32,272 nucleotides of DNA, taken from positions 1 to 32,272 of the forward strand of contig NEEC01000065.1 in assembly GCA_002189035.1 (NCBI GenBank). Reading direction: 5' to 3'. A model generated the notes under the pieces. The model did not search any database and was not told the origin of the DNA. It saw only the letters and a program-made list of their open reading frames with translations. The translations under genes were made by a program, and so were the position numbers. Shown here piece by piece: positions 1 through 10,400 of this stretch (the first letter of the stretch is position 1; every line of letters starts with the position of its first letter). The stretch comes from Utricularia gibba (lineage: Eukaryota > Streptophyta > Magnoliopsida > Lamiales > Lentibulariaceae).

Positions 1-2498
1 GTGCACCCAAAGACCGCCTGCTCAAGTATAAAGTAAGTTGTTGAAAAAATCATGTGGGGTGCACGTGATATCGCAATTTAAACAAATGCAACATTGTATT
101 CATCGATTTGCATCCTTTTCCTCATGAGCCATAAAGAATCGCGGGCCCGGACCAAGTTCCTAGCGAGACTGGCCGCCACAAAAACGAGAAGCTGTTCCTT
201 GAAAAACCATGTAGGCAACACGAAAACCGAACGTTAATAAATACATCACTTTCTTTGCCGGGCTACAACTTACTTTGGGCCAAGGCCTAAGCTGACCTTT
301 TTCCGGTTCCAAGTGCCCCCAAGACCGCCTCCTCATGTATAAAGTATGTTGTTAAAAAATCATGTGGGGTGCACGTGACATCGTAATTTAAACAAATGCA
401 TCATTTTTTTTAATCGATTTGCATCCAGTTGACCTCATGAGCCATACAGAATCGGGTCAAGGACCAAGTTCCCAGCGAGATTGGCCGCCACAAAACGAGA
501 AGCGGTTCCTTGAAAAACCATGTAGGCAGCCCCCGAAAACCGAACGATAATAAATACATCACTTTATTTGCCGGACTACAACTAACTCTCGGTGCAAGCC
601 AAACCTTACCTTTGTCCGTTCCAGGTGCACCCAAAGACCGCCTGCTCAAGTATAAAGTAAGTTGTTGAAAAAATCATGTGGGGTGCACGTGATATCGCAA
701 TTTAAACAAATGCAACATTGTATTCATCGATTTGCATCCTTTTGTCCTCATGAGCCATAAAGAATCGCGGGCCCGGACCAAGTTCCTAGCGAGACTGGCC
801 GCCACAAAACGAGAAGCTGTTCCTTGAAAAACCATGTAGGCAACACGGAAAACCGAACGTTAATAAATACATCACTTTCTTTGCCGGGCTACAACTTACT
901 TTGGGCCAAGGCCTAAGCTGATCTTTTTCCGGTTCCAAGTGCCCCAAAAGACCGCTTCTCATGTATAAAAGTAAGTTGTTGAAAAAATCATGTGGGGTGC
1001 ACGTGACATCATAATTTAAACAAATGGATCATTTTTTTTAATCGATTTGCATCCAGTTGACCTCATGAGCCATATAGAATCGGGGTCAAGGACCAAGTTC
1101 CCAGCGAGACTGGCCGCCACAAACGAGAAGCGGTTCCTTGAAAAACCATGTAGGCAGCCCCGAAAACCGAACGATAATAAATACATCACTTTATTTGCGG
1201 ACTACAACTAACTCTCGGGCAAGCCAAACCTTACCTTTGTCCTTTCCAGGTGCACCCAAGACCGCCTCCTCAAGTATAAAGTAAGTTGTTGAAAAAAATC
1301 ATGTGGGGTGCACGTGATATCGCAATTTAAACAAATGCAACATTGTATTCATCGATTTGCATCCTTTTGTCCTCATGAGCCATAAAGAATCGCGGGCCCG
1401 GACCAAGTTCCTAGCGAGACTGGCCGCCACAAAAACGAGAAGCTGTTCCTTGAAAAACCATGTAGGCAACACGAAAACCGAACGTTAATAAATACATCAC
1501 TTTCTTTGCCGGGCTACAACTTACTTTGGGCCAAGGCCTAAGCTGACTTTTTCCGGTTCCAAGTGCCCCCAAGACCGCCTCCTCATGTATAAAGTATGTT
1601 GTTAAAAAATCATGTGGGGTGCACGTGACATCGTAATTTAAACAAATGGATCATTTTTTTAATCGATTTGCATCCAGTTGACCTCATGAGCCATACAGAA
1701 TCGGGGTCAAGGACAAGTTCCAGCGAGACTGGCCGCCACAAAACGAGAAGCGGTTCCTTGAAAAACCATGTAGGCAGCCCCCGAAAACCGAACGATAATA
1801 AATACATCACTTTATTTGCCGGACTACAACTAACTCTCGGTGCAAGCCAAACCTTACTTTGTCCCGTTCCAGGTGCACCAAAGACCGCCTGCTCAAGTAT
1901 AAAGTAAGTTGTTGAAAAAATCATGTGGGGTGCACGTGATATCGCAATTTAAACAAATGCAACATTGTATTCATCGATTTGCATCCTTTTGTCCTCATGA
2001 GCCATAAAGAATCGCGGGCCCGGACCAAGTTCCTAGCGAGACTGGCCGCCACAAAACGAGAAGCTGTTCCTTGAAAAACCATGTAGGCAACACCGAAAAC
2101 CGAACGTTAATAAATACATCACTTTCTTTGCCGGGCTACAACTTACTTTGGGCCAAGGCCTAAGCTGATTTTTCCGGTTCCAAGTGCCCCAAAGACCGCC
2201 TCCTCAGTATAAAGTATGTTGTTAAAAAAAATCATGTGGGGTGCACGTGACATCGTAATTTAAACAAATGCATCATTTTTTTTAATCGATTTGCATCCAG
2301 TTGACCTCATGAGCCATACAGAATCGGGGTCAAGGACCAAGTTCCCAGCGAGACTGGCCGCCACAAAACGAGAAGCGGTTCCTTGAAAAACCATGTAGGC
2401 AGCCCCCGAAAACCGAACGATAATAAATACATCACTTTATTTGCCGGACTACAACTAACTCTCGGTGCAAGCCAAACCTTACCTTTGTCCCGTTCCAG

Positions 2499-2656
2499 GT
2501 GCACCCAAAGACCGCCTGCTCAAGTATAAAGTAAGTTGTTGAAAAAATCATGTGGGGTGCACGTGATATCGCAATTTAAACAAATGCAACATTGTATTCA
2601 TCGATTTGCATCCTTTTGTCCTCATGAGCCATAAAGAATCGCGGGCCCGGACCAAG
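2499..2656. repeat. First half-unit of the A monomer (ancestral ~157 bp repeat)
   Basis: Landmarks in this half recur in the second half at a near-constant offset. TTGAAAAAA..CATGT at 2539 pairs with TTGAAAAACCATGT at 2698 (159). TTAAACAAATGCAACA at 2576 pairs with TTAATAAATACATCA at 2734 (158). GAGCCATAAAGAATC at 2626 pairs with AGGCCTAAGCTGATC at 2783 (157). CCGGACCAAGTTCC at 2646 pairs with CCGGTTCCAAGTGC at 2803 (157). Overall similarity is only about 55-65% by eye, so this is an old duplication. The division point is approximate. Confidence 0.75.
2548..2566. repeat. Imperfect dyad with CACGTG core (type A example)
   Basis: TCATGTG, a 5-base GGGTG spacer and CACGTGA form an inverted repeat matching at 6 of 7 positions. 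The right arm contains the palindromes GTGCAC (2557-2562) and CACGTG (2560-2565) and runs into GATATC (2565-2570). This block recurs once per A monomer almost without change. CACGTG is the G-box/E-box core bound by plant bZIP and bHLH factors; whether anything binds it here is unknown. Confidence 0.7.
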
Positions 2657-2812
2657 TTCCTAGCGAGACTGGCCGCCACAAAACGAGAAGCTGTTCCTTG
2701 AAAAACCATGTAGGCAACACCGAAAACCGAACGTTAATAAATACATCACTTTCTTTGCCGGGCTACAACTTACTTTGGGCCAAGGCCTAAGCTGATCTTT
2801 TTCCGGTTCCAA
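2657..2812. repeat. Second half-unit of the A monomer (ancestral ~157 bp repeat)
   Basis: This is the diverged partner of the preceding half-unit. GGCCGCC at 2671 corresponds to GACCGCC at 2510 (offset 161), and TTTGC at 2754 corresponds to TTTGC at 2605 (offset 149), so small indels separate the halves. The same relation is present in B monomers, so the duplication predates the A/B split. A 155-160 bp unit is in the size range of known plant centromeric satellites (rice CentO 155 bp, maize CentC about 156 bp). I use this as a length comparison only and do not claim sequence homology. Confidence 0.7.
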
Positions 2813-4115
2813 GTGCACCCAAAGACCGCCTTCTCATGTATAAAGTAAGTTGTTGAAAAAATCATGTGGGGTGCACGTGACATCATAATTTAAACAAATG
2901 GATCATTTTTTTTAATCGATTTGCATCCAGTTGACCTCATGAGCCATACAGAATCGGGGTCAAGGACCAAGTTCCCAGCGAGACTGGCCGCCACAAAACG
3001 AGAAGCGGTTCCTTGAAAAACCATGTAGGCAGCCCCGAAAACCGAACGATAATAAATACATCACTTTATTTGCCGGACTACAACTAACTCTCGGGCAAGC
3101 CAAACCTTACCTTTGTCCGTTCCAGTGCACCCAAAGACCGCCTGCTCAAGTATAAAGTAAGTTGTTGAAAAAATCATGTGGGGTGCACGTGATATCGCAA
3201 TTTAAACAAATGCAACATTGTATTCATCGATTTGCATCCTTTTGTCCTCATGAGCCATAAAGAATCGCGGGCCCGGACCAAGTTCCTAGCGAGACTGGCC
3301 GCCACAAAACGAGAAGCTGTTCCTTGAAAAACCATGTAGGCAACACCGAAAACCGAACGTTAATAAATACATCACTTTCTTTGCCGGGCTACAACTTACT
3401 TTGGGCCAAGGCCTAAGCTGATCTTTTTCCGGTTCCAAGTGCCCCCAAGACCGCCTCCTCATGTATAAAGTATGTTGTTAAAAAAATCATGTGGGGTGCA
3501 CGTGACATCGTAATTTAAACAAATGCATCATTTTTTTTAATCGATTTGCATCCAGTTGACCTCATGAGCCATACAGAATCGGGGTCAAGGACCAAGTTCC
3601 CAGCGAGACTGGCCGCCACAAAACGAGAAGCGGTTCCTTGAAAAACCATGTAGGCAGCCCCCGAAAACCGAACGATAATAAATACATCACTTTATTTGCC
3701 GGACTACAACTAACTCTCGGTGCAAGCCAAACCTTACCTTTGTCCCGTTCCAGGTGCACCCAAAGACCGCCTGCTCAAGTATAAAGTAAGTTGTTGAAAA
3801 AATCATGTGGGGTGCACGTGATATCGCAATTTAAACAAATGCAACATTGTATTCATCGATTTGCATCCTTTTGTCCTCATGAGCCATAAAGAATCGCGGG
3901 CCCGGACCAAGTTCCTAGCGAGACTGGCCGCCACAAAACGAGAAGCTGTTCCTTGAAAAACCATGTAGGCAACACCGAAAACCGAACGTTAATAAATACA
4001 TCACTTTCTTTGCCGGGCTACAACTTACTTTGGGCCAAGGCCTAAGCTGATCTTTTTCCGGTTCCAAGTGCCCCAAAGACCGCCTCCTCATGTATAAAGT
4101 ATGTTGTTAAAAAAA

Positions 4116-4134
4116 TCATGTGGGGTGCACGTGA
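4116..4134. repeat. Imperfect dyad with CACGTG core (type B example)
   Basis: The same TCATGTG-GGGTG-CACGTGA arrangement occurs in B, followed by CATC instead of TATC. It survives even in the eroded units at about 13276, 13787 and 14254, where flanking sequence is lost. Conservation across both types makes it one of the most constant blocks in the array. Confidence 0.7.
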
Positions 4135-4159
4135 CATCGTAATTTAAACAAATGCATCA

Positions 4160-4167
4160 TTTTTTTT
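4160..4167. repeat. T8 tract specific to B monomers (example)
   Basis: Most B monomers have CATCAT followed by a run of eight T in total before AATCGATTTGC. A monomers have ATTGTATTCATCGATTTGC at the same place. The run varies between T6 and T8 in some copies, for example at about 31766. Rigid A/T tracts disfavour nucleosome wrapping, so a phased tract every ~629 bp could influence nucleosome positions; that is inference. Confidence 0.75.
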
Positions 4168-5632
4168 AATCGATTTGCATCCAGTTGACCTCATGAGCCA
4201 TACAGAATCGGGGTCAAGGACCAAGTTCCCAGCGAGACTGGCCGCCACAAAACGAGAAGCGGTTCCTTGAAAAACCATGTAGGCAGCCCCCGAAAACCGA
4301 ACGATAATAAATACATCACTTTATTTGCCGGACTACAACTAACTCTCGGTGCAAGCCAAACCTTACCTTTGTCCCGTTCCAGGTGCACCCAAAGACCGCC
4401 TCTCAAGTATAAAGTAAGTTGTTGAAAAAATCATGTGGGGTGCACGTGATATCGCAATTTAAACAAATGCAACATTGTATTCATCGATTTGCATCCTTTT
4501 GTCCTCATGAGCCATAAAGAATCGCGGGCCCGGACCAAGTTCCTAGCGAGACTGGCCGCCACAAAACGAGAAGCTGTTCCTTGAAAAACCATGTAGGCAA
4601 CACCGAAAACCGAACGTTAATAAATACATCACTTTCTTTGCCGGGCTACAACTTACTTTGGGCCAAGGCCTAAGCTGATCTTTTTCCGGTTCCAAGTGCC
4701 CCCAAAGACCGCCTCCTCATGTATAAAGTATGTTGTTAAAAAAATCATGTGGGGTGCACGTGACATCGTAATTTAAACAAATGCATCATTTTTTTTAATC
4801 GATTTGCATCCAGTTGACCTCATGAGCCATACAGAATCGGGGTCAAGGACCAAGTTCCCAGCGAGACTGGCCGCCACAAAACGAGAAGCGGTTCCTTGAA
4901 AAACCATGTAGGCAGCCCCCGAAAACCGAACGATAATAAATACATCACTTTATTTGCCGGACTACAACTAACTCTCGGCAAGCCAAACCTTACCTTTGTC
5001 CGTTCCAGGTGCACCCAAAGACCGCCTGCTCAAGTATAAAGTAAGTTGTTGAAAAAATCATGTGGGGTGCACGTGATATCGCAATTTAAACAAATGCAAC
5101 ATTGTATTCATCGATTTGCATCCTTTTGTCCTCATGAGCCATAAAGAATCGCGGGCCCGGACCAAGTTCCTAGCGAGACTGGCCGCCACAAAACGAGAAG
5201 CTGTTCCTTGAAAAACCATGTAGGCAACACCGAAAACCGAACGTTAATAAATACATCACTTTCTTTGCCGGGCTACAACTTACTTTGGGCCAAGGCCTAA
5301 GCTGACCTTTTTCCGGTTCCAAGTGCCCCAAGACCGCCTTCTCATGTATAAAGTAAGTTGTTGAAAAAATCATGTGGGTGCACGTGACATCGTAATTTAA
5401 ACAAATGCATCATTTTTTTAATCGATTTGCATCCAGTTGACCTCATGAGCCATACAGAATCGGGTCAAGGACCAAGTTCCCAGCGAGACTGGCCGCCACA
5501 AAACGAGAAGCGGTTCCTTGAAAAACCATGTAGGCAGCCCCGAAAACCGAACGATAATAAATACATCACTTTATTTGCCGGACTACAACTAACTCTCGGT
5601 GCAAGCCAAACCTTACCTTTGTCCCGTTCCAG

Positions 5633-5935
5633 GTGCACCCAAAGACCGCCTGCTCAAGTATAAAGTAAGTTGTTGAAAAAATCATGTGGGGTGCACGTGA
5701 TATCGCAATTTAAACAAATGCAACATTGTATTCATCGATTTGCATCCTTTTGTCCTCATGAGCCATAAAGAATCGCGGGTTCCTAGCGAGACTGGCCGCC
5801 ACAAAACGAGAAGCTGTTCCTTGAAAAACCATGTAGGCAACACCGAAAACCGAACGTTAATAAATACATCACTTTCTTTGCCGGGCTACAACTTACTTTG
5901 GGCCAAGGCCTAAGCTGATCTTTTTCCGGTTCCAA
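5633..5935. repeat. A monomer with 11 bp deletion
   Basis: At 5779/5780 the text runs AATCGCGGGTTCCTAGCGAG. The usual CCCGGACCAAG between GCGGG and TTCC is missing. The monomer is 303 bp and loses its ApaI site. The rest is intact. Confidence 0.9.
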
Positions 5936-7187
5936 GTGCACCCAAAGACCGCCTCTCAATAAAGTAAGTTGTTGAAAAAATCATGTGGGGTGCACGTGAC
6001 ATCATAATTTAAACAAATGATCATTTTTTTTAATCGATTTGCATCCAGTTGACCTCATGAGCCATACAGAATCGGGGTCAAGGACCAAGTTCCCAGCGAG
6101 ACTGGCCGCCACAAAACGAGAAGCGGTTCCTTGAAAAACCATGTAGGCAGCCCCCGAAAACCGAACGATAATAAATACATCACTTTATTTGCCGGACTAC
6201 AACTAACTCTCGGTGCAAGCCAAACCTTACCTTTGTCCCGTTCCAGGTGCACCCAAAGACCGCCTGCTCAAGTATAAAGTAAGTTGTTGAAAAAATCATG
6301 TGGGGTGCACGTGATATCGCAATTTAAACAAATGCAACATTGTATTCATCGATTTGCATCCTTTTGTCCTCATGAGCCATAAAGAATCGCGGGCCCGGAC
6401 CAAGTTCCTAGCGAGACTGGCCGCCACAAAACGAGAAGCTGTTCCTTGAAAAACCATGTAGGCAACACCGAAAACCGAACGTTAATAAATACATCACTTT
6501 CTTTGCCGGGCTACAACTTACTTTGGGCCAAGGCCTAAGCTGATCTTTTTCCGGTTCCAAGTGCCCCAAGACCGCCTCCTCATGTATAAAGTATGTTGTT
6601 AAAAAAATCATGTGGGGTGCACGTGACATCGTAATTTAAACAAATGGATCATTTTTTTTAATCGATTTGCATCCAGTTGACCTCATGAGCCATACAGAAT
6701 CGGGGTCAAGGACCAAGTTCCCAGCGAGACTGGCCGCCACAAAACGAGAAGCGGTTCCTTGAAAAACCATGTAGGCAGCCCCCGAAAACCGAACGATAAT
6801 AAATACATCACTTTATTTGCCGGACTACAACTAACTCTCGGTGCAAGCCAAACCTTACCTTTGTCCCGTTCCAGGTGCACCCAAAGACCGCCTGCTCAAG
6901 TATAAAGTAAGTTGTTGAAAAAATCATGTGGGGTGCACGTGATATCGCAATTTAAACAAATGCAACATTGTATTCATCGATTTGCATCCTTTTGTCCTCA
7001 TGAGCCATAAAGAATCGCGGGCCCGGACCAAGTTCCTAGCGAGACTGGCCGCCACAAAACGAGAAGCTGTTCCTTGAAAAACCATGTAGGCAACACCGAA
7101 AACCGAACGTTAATAAATACATCACTTTCTTTGCCGGGCTACAACTTACTTTGGGCCAAGGCCTAAGCTGACTTTTTCCGGTTCCAA

Positions 7188-7486
7188 GTGCCCCAAAGAC
7201 CGCCTGTATAAAGTAGTTGTTAAAAAATCATGTGGGGTGCACGTGACATCATAATTTAAACAAATGTCATTTTTTTTAATCGATTTGCATCCAGTTGACC
7301 TCATGAGCCATACAGAATCGGGGTCAAGGACCAAGTTCCCAGCGAGACTGGCCGCCACAAACGAGAAGCGGTTCCTTGAAAAACCATGTAGGCAGCCCCC
7401 GAAAACCGAACGATAATAAATACATCACTTTATTTGCCGGACTACAACTCTCGTGCAAGCCAAACCTTACCTTTGTCCCGTTCCAG
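7188..7486. repeat. B monomer with several small deletions (299 bp)
   Basis: The losses are dispersed. The head is CGCCTGTATAAAGTAGTTG, without TCCTCA-like bases. ATGTCATTTT replaces ATGCATCATTTT, ACAAACGAG replaces ACAAAACGAG, and the tail is ACTACAACTCTCGTGCAAG with TAAC lost. Several independent losses in one monomer look more like uncertain consensus than one mutational event, though this is inference. Confidence 0.85.
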
Positions 7487-10400
7487 GTGCACCCAAAGAC
7501 CGCCTGCTCAAGTATAAAGTAAGTTGTTGAAAAAATCATGTGGGGTGCACGTGATATCGCAATTTAAACAAATGCAACATTGTATTCATCGATTTGCATC
7601 CTTTTGTCCTCATGAGCCATAAAGAATCGCGGGCCCGGACCAAGTTCCTAGCGAGACTGGCCGCCACAAAACGAGAAGCTGTTCCTTGAAAAACCATGTA
7701 GGCAACACGAAAACCGAACGTTAATAAATACATCACTTTCTTTGCCGGGCTACAACTTACTTTGGGCCAAGGCCTAAGCTGATCTTTTTCCGGTTCCAAG
7801 TGCCCCAAGACCGCCTCCTCATGTATAAAGTATGTTGTTAAAAAAAATCATGTGGGGTGCACGTGACATCGTAATTTAAACAAATGATCATTTTTTTTAA
7901 TCGATTTGCATCCAGTTGACCTCATGAGCCATACAGAATCGGGGTCAAGGACCAAGTTCCCAGCGAGACTGGCCGCCACAAAACGAGAAGCGGTTCCTTG
8001 AAAAACCATGTAGGCAGCCCCCGAAAACCGAACGATAATAAATACATCACTTTATTTGCCGGACTACAACTAACTCTCGTGCAAGCCAAACCTTACCTTT
8101 GTCCGTTCCAGGTGCACCCAAAGACCGCCTCTCAAGTATAAAGTAAGTTGTTGAAAAAATCATGTGGGGTGCACGTGATATCGCAATTTAAACAAATGCA
8201 ACATTGTATTCATCGATTTGCATCCTTTTGTCCTCATGAGCCATAAAGAATCGCGGGCCCGGACCAAGTTCCTAGCGAGACTGGCCGCCACAAAACGAGA
8301 AGCTGTTCCTTGAAAAACCATGTAGGCAACACCGAAAACCGAACGTTAATAAATACATCACTTTCTTTGCCGGGCTACAACTTACTTTGGGCCAAGGCCT
8401 AAGCTGATCTTTTTCCGGTTCCAAGTGCCCCCCAAGACCGCCTTCTCAGTATAAAGTAAGTTGTTAAAAAAATCATGTGGGGTGCACGTGACATCGTAAT
8501 TTAAACAAATGCATCATTTTTTTTAATCGATTTGCATCCAGTTGACCTCATGAGCCATACAGAATCGGGGTCAAGGACCAAGTTCCCAGCGAGACTGGCC
8601 GCCACAAAACGAGAAGCGGTTCCTTGAAAAACCATGTAGGCAGCCCCCGAAAACCGAACGATAATAAATACATCACTTTATTTGCCGGACTACAACTAAC
8701 TCTGAAGCCAAACCTTACCTTTTCCCGTTCCAGTGCCCCAAAGACCGCCTCTCAAGTATAAAGTAAGTTGTTGAAAAAATCATGTGGGGTGCACGTGATA
8801 TCGCAATTTAAACAAATGCAACATTGTATTCATCGATTTGCATCCTTTTGTCCTCATGAGCCATAAAGAATCGCGGGCCCGGACCAAGTTCCTAGCGAGA
8901 CTGGCCGCCACAAAACGAGAAGCTGTTCCTTGAAAAACCATGTAGGCAACACCGAAAACCGAACGTTAATAAATACATCACTTTCTTTGCCGGGCTACAA
9001 CTTACTTTGGGCCAAGGCCTAAGCTGACTTTTTCCGGTTCCAAGTGCCCCCAAGACCGCCTCCTCATGTATAAAGTATGTTGTTAAAAAAATCATGTGGG
9101 GTGCACGTGACATCGTAATTTAAACAAATGCATCATTTTTTTTAATCGATTTGCATCCAGTTGACCTCATGAGCCATACAGAATCGGGGTCAAGGACCAA
9201 GTTCCCAGCGAGACTGGCCGCCACAAAACGAGAAGCGGTTCCTTGAAAAACCATGTAGGCAGCCCCCGAAAACCGAACGATAATAAATACATCACTTTAT
9301 TTGCCGGACTACAACTAACTCTCGGTGCAAGCCAAACCTTACCTTTGTCCCGTTCCAGGTGCACCCAAAGACCGCCTGCTCAAGTATAAAGTAAGTTGTT
9401 GAAAAAATCATGTGGGGTGCACGTGATATCGCAATTTAAACAAATGCAACATTGTATTCATCGATTTGCATCCTTTTGTCCTCATGAGCCATAAAGAATC
9501 GCGGGCCCGGACCAAGTTCCTAGCGAGACTGGCCGCCACAAAACGAGAAGCTGTTCCTTGAAAAACCATGTAGGCAACACCGAAAACCGAACGTTAATAA
9601 ATACATCACTTTCTTTGCCGGGCTACAACTTACTTTGGGCCAAGGCCTAAGCTGATCTTTTTCCGGTTCCAAGTGCCCCAAAGACCGCCTTCTCAAGTAT
9701 AAAGTAAGTTGTTGAAAAAATCATGTGGGGTGCACGTGACATCATAATTTAAACAAATGGATCATTTTTTTTAATCGATTTGCATCCAGTTGACCTCATG
9801 AGCCATACAGAATCGGGGTCAAGGACCAAGTTCCCAGCGAGACTGGCCGCCACAAAACGAGAAGCGGTTCCTTGAAAAACCATGTAGGCAGCCCCCGAAA
9901 ACCGAACGATAATAAATACATCACTTTATTTGCCGGACTACAACTAACTCTCGGCAAGCCAAACCTTACCTTTGTCCCGTTCCAGGTGCACCCAAAGACC
10001 GCCTGCTCAAGTATAAAGTAAGTTGTTGAAAAAATCATGTGGGGTGCACGTGATATCGCAATTTAAACAAATGCAACATTGTATTCATCGATTTGCATCC
10101 TTTTGTCCTCATGAGCCATAAAGAATCGCGGGCCCGGACCAAGTTCCTAGCGAGACTGGCCGCCACAAAACGAGAAGCTGTTCCTTGAAAAACCATGTAG
10201 GCAACACCGAAAACCGAACGTTAATAAATACATCACTTTCTTTGCCGGGCTACAACTTACTTTGGGCCAAGGCCTAAGCTGACTTTTTCCGGTTCCAAGT
10301 GCCCCCAAGACCGCCTCCTCAGTATAAAGTATTGTTAAAAAATCATGTGGGGTGCACGTGACATCATAATTTAAACAAATGCATCATTTTTTTTAATCGA

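Larger units (their letters stand above)
2499..2812. repeat. Reference type A monomer (314 bp)
   Basis: A full-length A monomer without obvious indels. A-only diagnostic sites are GATATC (EcoRV) at 2565-2570, GGGCCC (ApaI) at 2643-2648 and AGGCCT (StuI) at 2783-2788. It holds about 15 CpG dinucleotides, roughly what its base composition predicts, so there is no clear CpG depletion. A monomers across the window are nearly identical in their interior. Most differences are run-length changes, such as ACACGAAAACC against ACACCGAAAACC or CTGACCTTTTT against CTGATCTTTTT. Confidence 0.95.
3754..4382. repeat. Reference A-B dimer (629 bp higher-order unit)
   Basis: This is a clean example of the higher-order unit: an A monomer at 3754-4067 (314 bp) followed by a B monomer at 4068-4382 (315 bp). 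I set the register at the GTGCACC/GTGCCCC that follows GGTTCCAA (end of A) or CGTTCCAG (end of B). Dimers elsewhere differ from it mostly by one to a few bases at the junctions. The same-type monomer one dimer away is far more similar than the adjacent monomer of the other type. That is the defining property of a higher-order repeat. Confidence 0.95.
4068..4382. repeat. Reference type B monomer, head subtype b1 (315 bp)
   Basis: This B monomer has the diverged head seen mainly in the left 19 kb: CCTCCTCATGTATAAAG, then GTATGTTGTTAAAAAAA, then GACATCGTAATTT and ATGCATCAT, followed by a T8 tract. The body and tail (CAGCCCCCG, CGATAATAAAT, CTCTCGGTGCAAGCC) are shared with the other subtype. Other clear b1 copies start at 2184, 3439, 4696, 9044, 11553, 12179, 12804 and 17698. 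Confidence 0.9.

Noticed and set aside
1-60. Telomere or array boundary at the left end
   Set aside because: The window starts exactly at a monomer start in the register chosen here, with no telomeric repeats or unique DNA; it is simply where the window was cut.
1668-1907. Forward-strand reading frames of about 78-105 codons (also near 5427, 13913, 21230, 29933, 30533)
   Set aside because: They appear only where chance indels remove the usual stops, overlap the reverse-strand frames, and differ in frame between otherwise identical monomers.
2307-2504. A 65-codon reverse-strand reading frame recurring in many B monomers, with longer variants elsewhere
   Set aside because: It repeats because the DNA is homogenised. 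In other monomers the same frame is broken or extended by single-base indels, its ends shift with the junction variants, and it shows no domain, signal or codon-level constraint.
2521-2535. TATA-box-like GTATAAAG and polyadenylation-like AATAAA in each monomer
   Set aside because: Both are short AT-rich strings present in every repeat, with no coding or transcript context. They cannot be called promoter or poly(A) signals from sequence alone.
2670-2700. Possible CENP-B box on the reverse strand around CTCGTTTTGTGGCGG
   Set aside because: It lacks the required spacing and the CGGG of the core pattern nTTCGnnnnAnnCGGGn; the resemblance is superficial.
2779-2790. GGCCAAGGCC inverted repeat in A tails as a terminator or hairpin element
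   Set aside because: The arms are only four to five bases with a two-base loop, and the block is absent from B. There is no transcription unit to terminate.
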